Assembly: GCA_003527555.1 (NCBI GenBank)
Contig: DPWT01000019.1
Span: 1-6,030 of the forward strand
Source of the DNA: Verrucomicrobiales bacterium
GTDB lineage: Bacteria; Verrucomicrobiota; Verrucomicrobiia; Verrucomicrobiales; Akkermansiaceae
DNA: 6,030 bases
Direction: 5' to 3'
Made by a program: the position numbers and the translations under genes
Notes under the pieces: model-generated
What the model was told of the DNA's origin: nothing
The model's database searches: none
Seen by the model: the letters and a program-made list of their open reading frames with translations, nothing else
Part shown: positions 1-6,030 of the stretch, piece by piece
How the letters are laid out: each line of letters begins with the position of its first letter
How positions within the stretch are numbered: the stretch's first letter is position 1

Positions 1-110
1 CCTGGCGAACTCCGCAGCGGACAGTTGGCGATGGGTGATGCGTCCGTTGCAGTTGCTGCGACATTCTCCTTTGTATTGAAAGGTGAGGCAGAAGTCGACG
101 CCGTCATTGG

Positions 111-722
111 TGCGTCTCGTTTATCGACGTTCAAATCGGTCTGATTATCGCGGCACTCAAGGAGAGCGGACACTGGGAGGACACCATCGTTATTCTGACC
201 TCGGATCACGGCTATCATCTCGGTGACCATTTTCTCTGGGGAAAGGTGACTCTGTTCGACGTCGGAACAAAAGTGCCTTTTATCATACGCGCCCCGGGTT
301 TGACGCATGGAGCCACTCACTCAGAGGCAATGGTAGAACTAGTGGATATCTACCCGACTCTTGCCAGCCTCACCGAGCTCGAGGCTCCCAATCATTTGCA
401 AGGAATGTCGCTACAGGACCTGCTGAAACACCCCGATCGGTTAGGACGCAAGAAGTATGCCTACAGCGTAGTCACGCGTGGTAAACAGCTAGGATATGCA
501 CTTCGTAATCAGCGTTGGCGCTATGGAAAATGGCCCGACGGTGAGGAGCTTTATAGGCTAACACAAGATCCGGATGAGAAACGGAATCTCGCCAGTAAGC
601 CGGCTCATGCGGAACGCCTGAGAACTTTCCGAACTGCCCTCACGGCCAAACGTAAGGAGGCGGGACAGAAACGGAACAAGCAGACATCACCTCAATCCTC
701 GCCAAACTCTGTTCCCCATTAG
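111..722 (+). pseudogene. 5'-truncated sulfatase remnant (iduronate-2-sulfatase-like, S1 family)
   Basis: This is the C-terminal part (about 200 residues) of an S1 sulfatase, an enzyme that hydrolyses sulfate esters of glycans. The reading begins CVSFIDVQIG, the middle of the usual fold, and continues with TSDHGYHLGDH, which carries the second metal-binding Asp-His pair, then WGK and FDVGTKVP. The FDV-T-VP and VELVDIYPTL stretches resemble iduronate-2-sulfatases. The C-terminal subdomain ends with YRLTQDPDEKRNL and a basic tail rich in Lys, Ser and Pro. The N-terminal half, with the first metal site and the C-x-P-x-R formylglycine motif, is absent. The frame is closed by TGA at 84-86, and none of the three forward frames of 1-110 reads as sulfatase. 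The only conventional internal start is GTG at 246, which would miss even more of the core. As it stands the product cannot be an active sulfatase. The next sulfatase starts 53 bases after its TAG stop. The family call is firm; whether this is a decayed gene or an assembly join is open. Confidence 0.8.
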
Positions 723-775
723 TAAACCGCAACCCACTCGATGAACTAACAATACACCTCATCCATCCCAAATTC

Positions 776-2344
776 ATGAAAACCGAACACTTTTTGGCGT
801 ATCTAACCTTTGCCACCTCGCTAGCCATGCCACTCTCCTTGTCAGCGGCAGCAGATAAGATTCCTAACAAAGTCATCCCCAAAGCGATCCCCGGAGCAAA
901 GCCTCGCAACGTTGTCTTTATCCTCTCAGACGATCACCGCTATGACGCCATGAGTTTTCTGGGTCACCAGTTCGCAAAAACTCCTGTGATGGACTCACTC
1001 GCAGCGAACGGCGCACACGTGAAAAATGCGCTCGTTACCACCTCACTGTGTTCACCGAGCCGAGCGTCTATTCTCACCGGACTCTACACATTTCGTCACC
1101 GCGTGATCGACAACAACCGACCGATTCCTGCGGGCACCGTCTATTTCCCGCAATACCTGCAGAAGGCCGGATACGCGACAGGTTTTATCGGTAAATGGCA
1201 CATGGGCGTCGAAAGCGACAAACCTCAACCGGGTTGGGACCACTGGGTAAGCTTTGCTGGGCAGGGGCATTACTTGCCGCCTAACCCCAACTACACCCTC
1301 AATGTCAACGGGGAGCGGGTTAAACAGAAAGGCTATATCACCCATGAATTGACCGATTACGCTGTCGATTGGCTCAAGCAACAGAAGCCTTCTGATAAAC
1401 CCTTTTTCCTCTATCTCTCGCACAAGGCGGTCCACGCCAATTTTACGCCAGAGAAAAAGTATGAAGACTCCATCAAACATCTGCCCTTCATACGCCCAGC
1501 ATCAGAAAAAAACACCGCTACTGACCTACATAAGCCCCGGTGGCTACGCGACCAGCGCAACTCGTGGCACGGTGTTGATTTCCCCTACCACAGTGAGCTA
1601 GATATCGAGCGCTACTACAAACGATATTGCGAGACTTTACGCACGGTAGACGACAGCATAGGACGAGTCATTAAGCAGTTAAAGGAGATGGGGATCTACG
1701 AAGATACCCTGATCATCTATATGGGTGACAACGGCTTCATGTTCGGTGAGCATGGACTAATCGACAAGCGTGTTGCTTATGAAACCTCAATGCGAGTGCC
1801 CATGCTTGTGCAGTGCCCTGCCATCATCAAGGGCGGCACTGTCGTTGATGACATGGTCGCCAACATCGATGTCGCACCAACTGTCATGCAGGCCATGGGG
1901 CTAGAAAAGCCGACCCACATGGATGGAGACAGCTTTCTACCGCTGATTCTTGGCAAAAAAAACAAGTGGCGCAACGAATTCCTATACGTTTATTACTGGG
2001 AGAAAAACTTTCCACAAACACCCACTACTTTCGCTATTCGGAGCAATCGCTATAAATATATCACTTACTACGGATTGTGGGACGCCGACGAATTTTATGA
2101 CATCCACAACGATCCCGATGAAAGCAAAAACCTCTTTTACGACCCAGCCTTCAAAAAACAGGCCAAGAAAATGGAAAATAAGCTCTACAAAATGATGGCG
2201 GAATTCGGCGGAATGGAAATACCTCTCAACCAACCCAGGGGCGGCTTTAATCATTATCGCCTTAGTGACCGCGACGGCAATAAAGCTTCCAATTTCCCAG
2301 TTCCCATGGTCATCGAAGCTCCCATCAACAAAGACGCCAACTAA
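776..2344 (+). CDS. Secreted sulfatase (formylglycine-dependent, S1 family, N-acetylglucosamine-6-sulfatase-like)
   Basis: This is a complete 522-residue arylsulfatase-type enzyme that should remove sulfate esters from a glycan outside the cytoplasm. Residues 1 to about 25 form a signal peptide: a charged MKTEH start, a hydrophobic core, then SLSAAAD with signal peptidase I-type cleavage sites. Metal ligands are visible in ILSDDHR (Asp52, Asp53) and MGDNG (Asp318, Asn319). CSPSRASILTG at 92-102 is the sulfatase signature; Cys92 would be oxidised to formylglycine by a separate modifying enzyme not encoded here. GKWHMG (Lys140, His142), SHKAVH (His216, His220) and IDKR (Lys331) supply the other usual active-site residues. 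FPQTPTTFAIRSNRYKYI and EFYDIHNDPDESKNL are typical of the C-terminal subdomain. The length and the RNSWHGVDFPYH and RYCETL stretches fit bacterial relatives of N-acetylglucosamine-6-sulfatases, but the substrate cannot be fixed from sequence. The ATG at 776 is preferred because it gives the full signal peptide; no Shine-Dalgarno sequence precedes it. It was probably co-transcribed with the sulfatase remnant upstream. Confidence 0.95.
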   Translation: MKTEHFLAYLTFATSLAMPLSLSAAADKIPNKVIPKAIPGAKPRNVVFILSDDHRYDAMSFLGHQFAKTPVMDSLAANGAHVKNALVTTSLCSPSRASILTGLYTFRHRVIDNNRPIPAGTVYFPQYLQKAGYATGFIGKWHMGVESDKPQPGWDHWVSFAGQGHYLPPNPNYTLNVNGERVKQKGYITHELTDYAVDWLKQQKPSDKPFFLYLSHKAVHANFTPEKKYEDSIKHLPFIRPASEKNTATDLHKPRWLRDQRNSWHGVDFPYHSELDIERYYKRYCETLRTVDDSIGRVIKQLKEMGIYEDTLIIYMGDNGFMFGEHGLIDKRVAYETSMRVPMLVQCPAIIKGGTVVDDMVANIDVAPTVMQAMGLEKPTHMDGDSFLPLILGKKNKWRNEFLYVYYWEKNFPQTPTTFAIRSNRYKYITYYGLWDADEFYDIHNDPDESKNLFYDPAFKKQAKKMENKLYKMMAEFGGMEIPLNQPRGGFNHYRLSDRDGNKASNFPVPMVIEAPINKDAN

Positions 2345-2368
2345 TTCTTATTAGATTATTGTTTTAGA

Positions 2369-2397
2369 TTGACTAAATTGAAAAAACGTTTTACCAT
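2369..2397 (+). promoter_or_regulatory. Candidate sigma70-type promoter for the pseudopilin-like gene
   Basis: TTGACT (2369-2374) and TACCAT (2392-2397) are separated by 17 bases, matching the -35 consensus at five of six positions and the -10 consensus at four of six. The site lies in the AT-rich spacer between the sulfatase stop (2344) and the pseudopilin-like gene. Transcription would start near 2404, giving a leader of about 60 bases before the ATG at 2464. A TTG start at 2407 would instead make the message almost leaderless. The weak -10 makes this tentative. Confidence 0.3.
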
Positions 2398-2463
2398 TTT
2401 CACCTGTTGCGTATCGTCCTAGGTAAGATTCGCTACGGTCTATTGAAAAACCAACCTACTTCC

Positions 2464-3195
2464 ATGCAAGGTATCCCAACCACCAAAAAGCCGATATTTA
2501 AAGCACACACGACATTTTTAACTGGATTCACTCTAGTGGAACTGTTGGTTGTCGTCGCTATTATTGCGGTTTTAGCCGCGCTAACCTTCACCTTTGTTGG
2601 TCGCGGTCTGGCCAGCGCGAGGGCGGCAACCTGCACGTCGAATTTACGACAAGTAGGAGCTGCACTTATTGCTCATTCAATCGATAATAATAATAAATTC
2701 ATCGCTTTGCAACCAGACATAAATCCTGAAACCGGTAGGCGCCCCCCTGTCTGGACATGGCAACTAGCTAGAGACGGATACTTGGGTTCATGGGATGGTA
2801 AAGGCTCTGCGCCATGTGGTTCTGGAGTCTGGACTTGTCCAGAATGTGAATTTGTAAGTCATAATTACGGTGGTTATGGAGTAGTTGAAGGAACCATCTT
2901 CGCATACGAGGAAACCAGCCCCAGAGGAGGAGTCACAGAAAAGGGCTCTCTGCGTGAACACCGAATCGAGGACCCCGCCAACACATGGCTGGTGGGCGAC
3001 GCACACATTAACGTAAACAAGCCAAACAAGGGCTGGTATGCAATCTGGTCCCAGCCATCAAGATGGAACGGTCACGGTCCAGCGGCACGCCACAACGGCA
3101 AGGTAAACGTGTGCATGATAGATGGTCATGTTGAACGCCTGACCATCAAGCAAATTGAGGAGAGAAAATTAACAGAAGATGTGCTCAGAAAATAG
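2464..3195 (+). CDS. Pseudopilin-like protein with type IV prepilin N-terminus and H-X9-DG motif
   Basis: This is a secreted or envelope protein of 243 residues from the ATG at 2464. The N-terminus has a 21-residue basic leader ending in Gly, then FTLVELLVVVAIIAVLAALT: the prepilin peptidase site (cut after Gly21, Phe at +1, Glu at +5) followed by the hydrophobic pilin helix. CTSNLRQVGAALIAHSIDNN follows, as in the GspG/PulG-like proteins abundant in planctomycetes and verrucomicrobia. Near the C-terminus, His210 and Asp220-Gly221 are exactly nine residues apart (RHNGKVNVCMIDGH), the prepilin-associated H-X9-DG motif. Four cysteines (57, 118, 125, 128; the last two as CPEC) could form disulfides or bind metal. 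The frame is open upstream to TTG codons at 2443 and 2407. The ATG is preferred because it gives an ordinary leader length, although no Shine-Dalgarno sequence supports any of the three. Location after a sulfatase is common in this group; the role (pseudopilus subunit or surface protein) is unknown. Confidence 0.88.
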   Translation: MQGIPTTKKPIFKAHTTFLTGFTLVELLVVVAIIAVLAALTFTFVGRGLASARAATCTSNLRQVGAALIAHSIDNNNKFIALQPDINPETGRRPPVWTWQLARDGYLGSWDGKGSAPCGSGVWTCPECEFVSHNYGGYGVVEGTIFAYEETSPRGGVTEKGSLREHRIEDPANTWLVGDAHINVNKPNKGWYAIWSQPSRWNGHGPAARHNGKVNVCMIDGHVERLTIKQIEERKLTEDVLRK

Positions 3196-3215
3196 TTTGT
3201 TACGCCCATAACCAA

Positions 3216-3236
3216 GAGATCGACATTTATGATCTC
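3216..3236 (+). terminator. Weak hairpin after the pseudopilin-like gene
   Basis: GAGATC (3216-3221) and GATCTC (3231-3236) form a perfect 6-bp stem with a 9-base loop, 20 bases after the pseudopilin-like stop codon. There is no T tract after it, so it is a poor match to a classical intrinsic terminator. It might only stabilise the mRNA 3' end. Confidence 0.2.
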
Positions 3237-3328
3237 AAGTATCAAACGATTCAAGATTGATTTGTTGGGCAAAATCGTCAGCGCTACCAACAGTCACAAC
3301 TGCATAAAGGCAAAAAATTGATAGCTAG

Positions 3329-3363
3329 GCGATGATTGCAGGGGGCGTGACAACACTCATCGC
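3329..3363 (-). terminator. Inverted repeat directly after dinB, possible terminator
   Basis: GCGATGA (3329-3335) and TCATCGC (3357-3363) are perfect 7-base complements that begin immediately after the dinB stop codon. An inner TTG (3336-3338) can also pair with CAA (3351-3353), leaving three unpaired bases on one side. Read in the dinB direction, a run of six Ts follows only after about 11 further bases (minus strand, plus positions 3312-3317). The position suggests a dinB terminator, but the wide loop and distant T run make it non-canonical. Confidence 0.35.
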
Positions 3364-4401
3364 TCAAAACATTTCCATCTGTGCACTTCCGTTCTCATCT
3401 TGAAGTTTCACTCCAAGTCCAAATAGCCTGACAGCCTTCCCCTCTCCCCTCGCCCATGCTTCGTGGAGTAGTTCCTCATAGATAGCCCTCTCCTGTCTCA
3501 CCGAGGCACGCTCTGCCGTGGTACGAGTAAAATCGGCAAACTTCAGTTTGATCACCAACGATCTGATTTTTCTGTTCCTGTATTTTCCAAGCAAAATTTC
3601 TTCTATCTCATCCTGTAGGGATCCTAACAATGGAAGTAGTTCACCAGATGAAGTGACGTTTTCATGGAAAGTTCTCTCCTTGCTGATCGACTTCCTACTG
3701 CGATGCGACTTAACCACACGGCTATCTTGGCCGCGACTCAGATCGTAGAGTTCCAGCCCCCATTTACCGAAACGTCGCGTCAGTTCCAGTTTGTCCCACT
3801 GCTGTAGTTCGCCACAGGTTTTCACCCCAATATTCCCAAGTTTTTCCTGCATCCGCTTCCCCACACCCCAAAGTTTCGATACTGGGAGATCCCGCATAAA
3901 GCCATCAACCTCTTGAGGTGAAATCTCAAATTGCCCGTTGGGCTTTTGCCAGTCACTCGCGATCTTTGCCAGCATCTTGTTAGGCGCTATTCCCGCTGAT
4001 GCCGCCAGCCCTGTTTCCTCATAAATCTGCGCACGAATCTCTCTTGCAATGGCAGAACCTTCGCTGCTCCAGTGGCTTAGGTCTAAGTAAGCTTCATCCA
4101 ATGACAAAGGCTCAATTTTGTCTGTAAACCGTCCCATGATCGCCCGAATGCGAGCAGATTCCGAACGATACAAATCAAATCGAACCGGAAGCATAATCAA
4201 CTCAGGGCATAATTGCAGTGCCTTAAATGCGGGCATCGCCGAGTGACACCCGAATTTTCTCGCCTCATAGTTGGCAGCACAAATCACCCCTCGCCTACTG
4301 GTACCACCTACCGCGACGGGTTTTCCCATAAGTGAGGGATCCTCTCGTTCTTCAATGGCTGCGTAAAAGCAGTCCATGTCAATGTGGATGCAAAGTCGCA
4401 T
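3364..4401 (-). CDS. dinB: DNA polymerase IV (Y-family translesion polymerase)
   Basis: This is a complete 345-residue error-prone polymerase that copies past damaged template bases at stalled forks. The palm begins at once with HIDMDCFYAAIE: Asp8 is a metal ligand, and Phe12 is at the likely steric-gate position. SLDEAYLD at 100-107 carries the other catalytic acids, Asp102 and Glu103. SAGIAPNKMLAKIASDWQKP and the region around LPVSKLWGVGKRMQEKLG (about 172-190) are the thumb and helix-hairpin-helix parts of the family. SRKSISKERTF opens the little-finger domain. The last five residues, QMEMF, fit the sliding-clamp binding pattern Q-[LM]-x-[LM]-F. The length is normal for the family (about 350). 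ATG at 4401 starts directly at the conserved N-terminus, so it is secure although there is no Shine-Dalgarno sequence. It lies 57 bases after the tRNA-Leu gene on the same strand, with its own stop facing the convergent pseudopilin-like gene. I recognise no LexA-type palindrome upstream, so SOS control cannot be claimed. Confidence 0.97.
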   Translation of the reverse strand: MRLCIHIDMDCFYAAIEEREDPSLMGKPVAVGGTSRRGVICAANYEARKFGCHSAMPAFKALQLCPELIMLPVRFDLYRSESARIRAIMGRFTDKIEPLSLDEAYLDLSHWSSEGSAIAREIRAQIYEETGLAASAGIAPNKMLAKIASDWQKPNGQFEISPQEVDGFMRDLPVSKLWGVGKRMQEKLGNIGVKTCGELQQWDKLELTRRFGKWGLELYDLSRGQDSRVVKSHRSRKSISKERTFHENVTSSGELLPLLGSLQDEIEEILLGKYRNRKIRSLVIKLKFADFTRTTAERASVRQERAIYEELLHEAWARGEGKAVRLFGLGVKLQDENGSAQMEMF

Positions 4402-4458
4402 AGTTATTCAGGATGCAATACTCACATGGAGTGCCACATATTTGACATCTTATAAAAA

Positions 4459-4544
4459 TACCGCCGGCCGGGATCGAACCGGCACGATTGTTACCAATCA
4501 ACGGATTTTAAATCCGTCGCGTCTACCAATTCCGCCACGGCGGC
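4459..4544 (-). tRNA. tRNA-Leu (anticodon UAA)
   Basis: This 86-nt class II tRNA folds completely. The acceptor strands GCCGCCG and CGGCGGT pair, with a G1-U72 wobble and discriminator A73. The D stem is GCG/CGC around AATTGGTAGA. The anticodon stem ACGGA/TCCGT encloses a TTTAAAA loop with anticodon TAA (plus positions 4508-4510), reading UUA and, by wobble, UUG. The long variable arm has a GATTG/CAATC stem capped by GTAA, as expected for leucine. The T stem GCCGG/CCGGC encloses TTCGATC. CCA is not encoded. A run of five Ts follows directly after A73 (plus 4454-4458) and may help end transcription. The gene sits between the HEAT-like membrane protein gene and dinB. Confidence 0.97.
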
Positions 4545-4550
4545 GTGGGG

Positions 4551-4574
4551 AAAACTGTTCGATTTCGCAAACAG
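4551..4574 (-). terminator. Possible terminator hairpin after the HEAT-like protein gene
   Basis: In the minus direction, CTGTT and AACAG (plus 4570-4574 and 4555-4559) pair across a 10-base interval and are followed by four Ts (plus 4551-4554). The hairpin lies 9 bases after the upstream stop codon and 6 bases before the mature tRNA 5' end. The stem is short and AT-rich. It could equally be part of a tRNA precursor leader recognised during 5' processing. Confidence 0.3.
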
Positions 4575-4583
4575 AGATGCACA

Positions 4584-6029
4584 CTAGAAGCGTCTTTTGA
4601 TTTCGTCAATGGCAGCTTGCAGGGATTTTTTTGCTCGCCCACTCTTACCTCTCATAACCTCCTCAATATGAGGGATTGCTGACTTTGCGGCTGACTTCCC
4701 AAGAATCTCAGATGCCGACACTATGTGAGCAATATCCATATTTTCGAGTCCCGGCAACAAAAGCACTTGGGATCCTTCACCCAAATTAATAATCGTCTGA
4801 CTCCACCCAACTGGATCACCATTCCATAATTCAAGCAAGAGATCACCTGCCTCAACAACTTCAAATTTAATGAGTAAATCCATTGCTTCCTGGTTAACCT
4901 TACCTTGCTTGTGCATACTTTTCACTGCCTCTAAAACAGGTTTCTCCACTCCACTACCGGGTAGTGCCCAAGTCTTCAATGCACGTATAATTTCCAATTG
5001 CTGTTCAACGTTACTAGACGGCAACAGCTGGATGAGTTTCTGAGTTATATCATCTCTTCTAGCGCGCGGCTCCGAACTAGCGAGCCTTCTAACAGCATCC
5101 ATTTTCACTTTTGGGTCAATGCTGTTTAGCGCCTCGAGATTTTGTGCCTCGTAGTCGATGCTATCCGAATCAAGCACCGTGTATTGATTAAGCTTGGCTA
5201 TCCTTGAGTTTTCAACAATCACATCAATAATACGCAGATCCTTTGAAACTTTCTCAACACGCCCAAATTTGGTGCAAAGCGCAGCTATCTCATCGATTGA
5301 CATGACTTGATCAGTAAAAAGAATCAATCCCGTCATGTCGTTATCCACATTATCGTAAGTCGTCTCTCTGCTTTTTTTGCCAGTCGCATCGTAAATATAA
5401 GCCCCGATAGTCCGGCGAAGTTGAGGTGACGCATCTCGCACGAAAATACCCACTACATTCTCTTTGCGATACTTCCGGAGAACAGAATCTACAGGCTCAT
5501 AACCAATCTCAAGCAAGTAATCCTGACGAACTTTCAAAGCTTTTTCTGTATCCGATTTGGCCGCTTTTTCACCAATTGTAGTCACATCCTGTATATCTAA
5601 AACACTGGCTTTTGTAGGATTTGCTGGAAAAAGAATCGGCATCGACATTAATATCGATGAACATACTAGGGCCAGAATCACGCCCTTTACACGATTATTT
5701 GCCGAACCGTAAATCACTAACGTTGATCCCACGAGCGCGGTGAATCCACAGAGGATAAACCTATTCAAGGTCTCCATGTCACGCATCGTTCCCTCCCTGC
5801 CACCGGCAAGTAAAAACACCACTACGATGACTATCATAAGTAAAACACCAAATACTACAGACACTGTTTTTCTCGGAAGTGGCGGACCCATCAACATTGG
5901 ATCTACATCATTTAAATATTGCGCTTCTTGAAAGCTGACTGCCGCAGAGCTTGGCGTGTTACGACCAAAGCGATCCAAGTGTGAATCCCTTTTTTCACCT
6001 GGATAAAACTTTTTTTTCCAAGCTAACAA
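4584..6029 (-). CDS. Membrane protein with three N-terminal helices and C-terminal HEAT-like repeats (possibly partial)
   Basis: I do not recognise a named family. The frame gives 481 residues from a TTG at the window edge and is open to the edge, so the true start may lie outside. An internal alternative, ATG at 5897 (residue 45), would still keep all membrane helices. Residues 1-54 are polar and basic. Three hydrophobic segments follow at about 55-77, 90-108 and 114-134. Then comes a soluble mixed region (about 140-290) and a helical C-terminal half (about 293-481). In that half, stretches such as IDPKVKMDAVRRLAS, VEQQLEIIRALKTWA and SASEILGKSAAKSAIPHIEEVM have the spacing of HEAT-like repeats, which usually act as protein-binding scaffolds. 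No catalytic motif or lipobox is visible. The topology predicts a membrane-anchored adaptor, with the side of the membrane uncertain. The tRNA-Leu gene lies 39 bases downstream on the same strand, which says nothing specific about function. Confidence 0.75.
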   Translation of the reverse strand: MLAWKKKFYPGEKRDSHLDRFGRNTPSSAAVSFQEAQYLNDVDPMLMGPPLPRKTVSVVFGVLLMIVIVVVFLLAGGREGTMRDMETLNRFILCGFTALVGSTLVIYGSANNRVKGVILALVCSSILMSMPILFPANPTKASVLDIQDVTTIGEKAAKSDTEKALKVRQDYLLEIGYEPVDSVLRKYRKENVVGIFVRDASPQLRRTIGAYIYDATGKKSRETTYDNVDNDMTGLILFTDQVMSIDEIAALCTKFGRVEKVSKDLRIIDVIVENSRIAKLNQYTVLDSDSIDYEAQNLEALNSIDPKVKMDAVRRLASSEPRARRDDITQKLIQLLPSSNVEQQLEIIRALKTWALPGSGVEKPVLEAVKSMHKQGKVNQEAMDLLIKFEVVEAGDLLLELWNGDPVGWSQTIINLGEGSQVLLLPGLENMDIAHIVSASEILGKSAAKSAIPHIEEVMRGKSGRAKKSLQAAIDEIKRRF

Positions 6030-6030
6030 C

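Larger units (their letters stand above)
3196..3363. other. Convergent intergenic region without a convincing gene
   Basis: These 168 bases separate the stop of the pseudopilin-like gene from the stop of dinB on the opposite strand. They hold a 6-bp inverted repeat (3216-3236) and a 7-bp inverted repeat directly against the dinB stop (3329-3363), both entered separately. A 30-codon frame from ATG at 3229 to TGA at 3321 is present on the plus strand, but it has no ribosome binding site and no recognisable motif, so I do not call it a gene. Confidence 0.6.

Noticed and set aside
1052..1480. Long open frame antisense to the second sulfatase
   Set aside because: It lies wholly inside a clearly coding, motif-rich gene and its translation shows no domain; it is a shadow of the real frame.
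2383..2392. Perfect 10-base palindrome AAAACGTTTT after the second sulfatase
   Set aside because: Too short and AT-rich to be a terminator or a convincing operator; such palindromes arise easily in AT-rich spacers.
3229..3321. 30-codon plus-strand frame (ATG to TGA) between the pseudopilin-like gene and dinB
   Set aside because: No ribosome binding site, no recognisable motif, and chance expectation for this length is high; its start overlaps the small hairpin.
4402..4458. SOS (LexA) operator upstream of dinB
   Set aside because: No LexA-like palindrome of the known bacterial types is visible between the tRNA and the dinB start.
4459..4544. G1-U72 wobble at the end of the tRNA acceptor stem
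   Set aside because: As far as I recall, E. coli tRNA-Leu(UAA) has the same wobble pair, so it is not unusual and does not suggest a decayed tRNA.
4459..4544. tRNA gene as a possible integration site for a mobile element
   Set aside because: No integrase gene and no direct repeat of the tRNA 3' end is visible in the window.

Overview
The window looks like a chromosomal piece of a marine-type bacterium of the Planctomycetota-Verrucomicrobiota-Lentisphaerota group, most likely a verrucomicrobium. The grounds are indirect: two different formylglycine-type sulfatases side by side, a pseudopilin-like protein with the H-X9-DG signature that is expanded in that group, moderate G+C, and starts without Shine-Dalgarno sequences. 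No rRNA or other decisive taxonomic marker is present.

Layout. Positions 1-110 match nothing around them. At about 111 a sulfatase of the iduronate-2-sulfatase-like type begins abruptly in mid-protein and runs to 722; its N-terminal half, with the catalytic cysteine, is missing. A complete secreted sulfatase follows at 776-2344 on the same strand. After a spacer with a possible promoter comes a pseudopilin-like protein with a type IV prepilin N-terminus (2464-3195, + strand). A 168-base convergent intergenic region (3196-3363) holds two inverted repeats and no convincing gene. The rest is on the minus strand: DNA polymerase IV (dinB, 3364-4401), a tRNA-Leu(UAA) gene (4459-4544), and a membrane protein with a HEAT-like C-terminal region (4584-6029) that reaches the window edge and may continue beyond it.

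Functionally, the left half fits removal of sulfate esters from sulfated polysaccharides outside the cytoplasm (algal or animal glycans, inferred). The pseudopilin-like gene often accompanies such genes in this group, but its role is unproven. The right half is ordinary housekeeping and repair (translesion polymerase, tRNA) plus an uncharacterised membrane protein. I see no CRISPR array, insertion sequence, integrase, toxin-antitoxin pair or other defence system. The point most worth checking is the break at about 110, where the sulfatase reading stops and an antisense Cys/His-rich frame of foreign appearance begins. It could be a real rearrangement or an assembly chimera.
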